Shown piece by piece: positions 5,726-7,714 of a stretch of 7,714 nt of DNA. Location of the stretch: assembly GCA_003241285.1 (NCBI GenBank), contig QFOT01000109.1, positions 1 to 7,714 of the forward strand. The letters run 5' to 3'. A program made the position numbers and the translations under genes. This DNA is from Micavibrio aeruginosavorus (GTDB lineage: Bacteria; Pseudomonadota; Alphaproteobacteria; Micavibrionales; Micavibrionaceae). How positions within the stretch are numbered: the stretch's first letter is position 1; each line of letters begins with the position of its first letter. The notes beneath the pieces were generated by a model. The model was not told the DNA's origin. It ran no database searches and saw only the letters and a list, made by a program, of their open reading frames with translations.

Positions 5726-7150
5726 TTATTTGTAGCAAACTTTTTTGACAGCCGCGATGATGTCATCGACTTGCGGCACGGCGAGTTTTTCGAGGTTGGC
5801 GGCGTATGGCAGCGGCACGTCTTTTGCCGAAACGCGTGTAACCGGCGCATCGAGGTAATCGAAAGCGTGTTCGTTGACGACAGAGGCGATTTCAGACCCG
5901 ATACCAGCATAACCCCAGCCTTCTTCACATGTGACGATGCGATTGGTTTTCTTTACCGATTCAATGATGGTCCAGCGATCCAGTGGACGAATGGTACGAA
6001 GGTTGATAACTTCCGCATTGATACCCTCTTCTTCCAGTTTCTTCGCGGCTTCCAATGCGCGGCCGACCATGATCGAGAATGCGACGATGGTGACATCGGT
6101 ACCTTCTTTTTCGATTTTGGCGCGGCCGATTGGAATAACGAAATCTTCGTCGGTCGGGACTTCGAAAGATTGTCCGTACATAAGTTCGTTTTCAAGCACG
6201 ACAACCGGGTTAGGATCGCGAATCGCCGCTTTCAGCAAACCTTTGGCATCAGCCGCAGACCATGGAGACACAACTTTCAGGCCCGGGACATGAGCATACC
6301 AGCTGGCGTAACATTGCGAGTGCTGGGCAGCGACGCGGGAGGCGGAACCGTTAGGACCACGGAAGACGATGGGAGAGCCGAGCTGACCGCCCGCCATGTA
6401 CAAAGTTTTAGCGGCGGAGTTGATGATGTGGTCAATCGCCTGCATCGCGAAGTTGAAGGTCATAAATTCAACAATAGGCTTGAGGCCCGACATTGCAGAA
6501 CCGACAGCGAGCCCCGCAAAACCATGTTCGGTAATCGGCGTATCGATCACGCGGTCAGGTCCGAATTCCTGCAACAGGTTTTGAGTTACCTTATAAGCGC
6601 CCTGATACTCGGCAACTTCTTCACCCATTAGATAAACGCTTTCGTCTGTGCGCATTTCTTCTGCCATCGCATCGCGTAAAGCTTCCCGTACCGTTTGGGT
6701 TTGCGTAGACGCCATGAATTTTGCTTCGTCGAAAACAGGCGGCTCAATGACTTCGCCTTGGGCGTACAGAATGTCGCGGTTGTCGATGTTCTTGCCGCCC
6801 GCTTGTGCGGCGACTTCAGTTTTTATTGGAGCAGCTTCTTCTTTCGGCTTCACATCAGCTTTGGCAGCAGGGGTGCTTTCCGGTGTTGCGTTATCATTCA
6901 CCGTTTCGCCTTCTTCAATCAGAACGGCAATAGGCGTATTAACTGCTACGCCTTGCGTACCTTCGGCGATAAGAATTTTACCGAGAATACCTTCATCGAC
7001 GGCCTCAACTTCCATCGTGGCCTTGTCGGTTTCGATTTCGGCGATGACATCACCGGCTTTGACTTTATCGCCTTCCTTCTTGATCCAGCGGGCAAGATTG
7101 CCTTCGGTCATAGTCGGAGAAAGGGCTGGCATTAGAACTTGTACTGACAT
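5726..7150 (-). CDS. pdhB: Pyruvate dehydrogenase E1 beta subunit with N-terminal lipoyl domain
   Basis: With PdhA this forms the heterotetrameric E1, which decarboxylates pyruvate on thiamine diphosphate and reductively acetylates lipoyl groups. The 474-residue protein is longer than a bare E1 beta (about 330) because it starts with a complete lipoyl domain (1-80, K43 in ETDKATMEVEA) and an Ala/Pro/Lys/Glu linker (about 82-140). The E1 beta part begins near 150: the thiamine-activating glutamate is in MGEEVAEYQG (E177 or E178), FRGPNG is at 263-268, and the conserved active-site histidine is H277 in AAQHSQ. The C-terminal transketolase domain (about 345-470) contains INLRTIRPLD. This lipoyl-E1 beta fusion is typical of alphaproteobacteria. 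The start at 7150 lies 2 bases after the pdhA stop, and a GAGG ribosome site 9 bases upstream lies inside the pdhA end. The first 82 residues are about 80% identical to those of PdhC. Confidence 0.97.
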   Translation of the reverse strand: MSVQVLMPALSPTMTEGNLARWIKKEGDKVKAGDVIAEIETDKATMEVEAVDEGILGKILIAEGTQGVAVNTPIAVLIEEGETVNDNATPESTPAAKADVKPKEEAAPIKTEVAAQAGGKNIDNRDILYAQGEVIEPPVFDEAKFMASTQTQTVREALRDAMAEEMRTDESVYLMGEEVAEYQGAYKVTQNLLQEFGPDRVIDTPITEHGFAGLAVGSAMSGLKPIVEFMTFNFAMQAIDHIINSAAKTLYMAGGQLGSPIVFRGPNGSASRVAAQHSQCYASWYAHVPGLKVVSPWSAADAKGLLKAAIRDPNPVVVLENELMYGQSFEVPTDEDFVIPIGRAKIEKEGTDVTIVAFSIMVGRALEAAKKLEEEGINAEVINLRTIRPLDRWTIIESVKKTNRIVTCEEGWGYAGIGSEIASVVNEHAFDYLDAPVTRVSAKDVPLPYAANLEKLAVPQVDDIIAAVKKVCYK

Positions 7151-7152
7151 GA

Positions 7153-7714
7153 TTATTTTACCTCAAATGGAACGAGAACATCTGTCCAGAGCTCATCTGG
7201 ATTTGGCTCTGGTGATTCTTGCGCAAAGCTGGCGGCTTCGGCGACAATGTCTTTGACTTCCTTATCAATCGGTTTCAGATCGTCTTCGGTCATACCGCCT
7301 TTTTCGAACATCAGTTTTCGCAAACGCTCGATAGGATCGCTTTCTGTTTTAAATTTTTCGACTTCATCTTTCGTGCGGTATTTCGCCGGATCGGACATCG
7401 AGTGACCGCGGTAACGGTATGTTTTGACTTCCAAAATATACGGGCCGTTGCCGGAGCGAACGTAGTCCAAAGCCTGACGCGCAACGGCCTGAACCGCCAG
7501 CACATCCATACCGTCTACCTGTTCACCCGGAATATCGAAGCCCTCGCCGCGTTTGAAAAATTCACCCGCAGAGTGACGCTTGGTTGAAGTTCCCATAGCG
7601 TATTGGTTGTTCTCGATGACGTAGAGAACCGGAAGGTTCCAAAGCTTTGCCATGTTAAAGCATTCGTAAACCTGGCCCTGGTTCGCCGCGCCGTCACCCA
7701 TATAGGAAACTGCG
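7153..7714 (-). CDS. pdhA: Pyruvate dehydrogenase E1 alpha subunit, C-terminal part (cut by window edge)
   Basis: The frame runs open to the right end of the window, so the true start is outside it; the methionine encoded at 7701 lies inside the conserved AVSYMGDGAANQG block and is not the start. The 187 visible residues carry the thiamine diphosphate motif (GDGAANQG through VIENN, with the two ligand asparagines), the QYAMGTS loop, FDIPGEQVDGMDV and the conserved loop YRYRGHSMSDPAKYR, which in the mitochondrial enzyme contains regulatory phosphorylated serines. About 150 N-terminal residues should be missing, judging from the family's usual ~340-350. The protein ends in VPFEVK, 2 bases before pdhB, and its last codons contain the pdhB ribosome site. 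It is the most upstream visible gene of the operon; the promoter is outside the window. Confidence 0.96.
   Translation of the reverse strand, partial: AVSYMGDGAANQGQVYECFNMAKLWNLPVLYVIENNQYAMGTSTKRHSAGEFFKRGEGFDIPGEQVDGMDVLAVQAVARQALDYVRSGNGPYILEVKTYRYRGHSMSDPAKYRTKDEVEKFKTESDPIERLRKLMFEKGGMTEDDLKPIDKEVKDIVAEAASFAQESPEPNPDELWTDVLVPFEVK

Noticed and set aside
5771..6631. Long plus-strand open frame (286 codons) opposite pdhB
   Set aside because: Antisense shadow of pdhB, which is certain from its motifs; no ribosome site and no recognisable domain.
7153..7701. Treating the methionine at 7701 as the pdhA start
   Set aside because: The codons before it (AVSY) continue the conserved thiamine-binding block and the frame stays open to the window edge, so the gene is cut there and does not start there.

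Overview
The window is the pyruvate dehydrogenase / lipoate region of an alphaproteobacterium of moderate GC. Every gene I can support is on the minus strand, so transcription runs from the right end of the window to the left. Two features point to Alphaproteobacteria. First, the E1 component is split into alpha and beta subunits, and the beta subunit carries its own N-terminal lipoyl domain. Second, the order pdhA-pdhB-pdhC-lpd-lipA-ratA/coq10 is the familiar arrangement of that class. I cannot name a genus from the sequence.

Right half (7714 down to 2937): the 3' part of pdhA (E1 alpha, cut by the window edge), pdhB (E1 beta with lipoyl domain), pdhC (E2 acetyltransferase) and lpd (E3) together encode the complete pyruvate dehydrogenase complex. 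pdhA, pdhB and pdhC are separated by only 2 and 12 bases. A 110-base gap before lpd holds a palindromic dispersed repeat of about 79 bases.

Middle (2937 down to 2229): two small accessory genes lie between lpd and lipA. One is a very AT-rich 95-residue single-pass membrane protein whose start codon overlaps the lpd stop codon (TAATG). The other is an 88-residue DUF4236-type protein with a C-terminal membrane segment. A second copy of the same dispersed repeat fills most of the gap before lipA.

Left part (2228 down to 1): lipA (lipoyl synthase) makes the cofactor that PdhB and PdhC need. Next comes a 228-residue gene with lower GC than the pdh genes; I read it as an HD-type phosphohydrolase resembling the hydrolase half of RelA/SpoT/MESH1, apparently with its own promoter. 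Last is a RatA/Coq10 family START-domain protein, possibly translated from a leaderless message. A short GC-rich palindrome closes the window.

Most of the window is a conserved metabolic operon. The parts worth a second look are what has been inserted into it: the HD protein, the AT-rich small membrane gene, the DUF4236 gene and the repeats. I see no CRISPR array, tRNA, rRNA, transposase or phage gene, and no gene-free stretch longer than about 150 bases.
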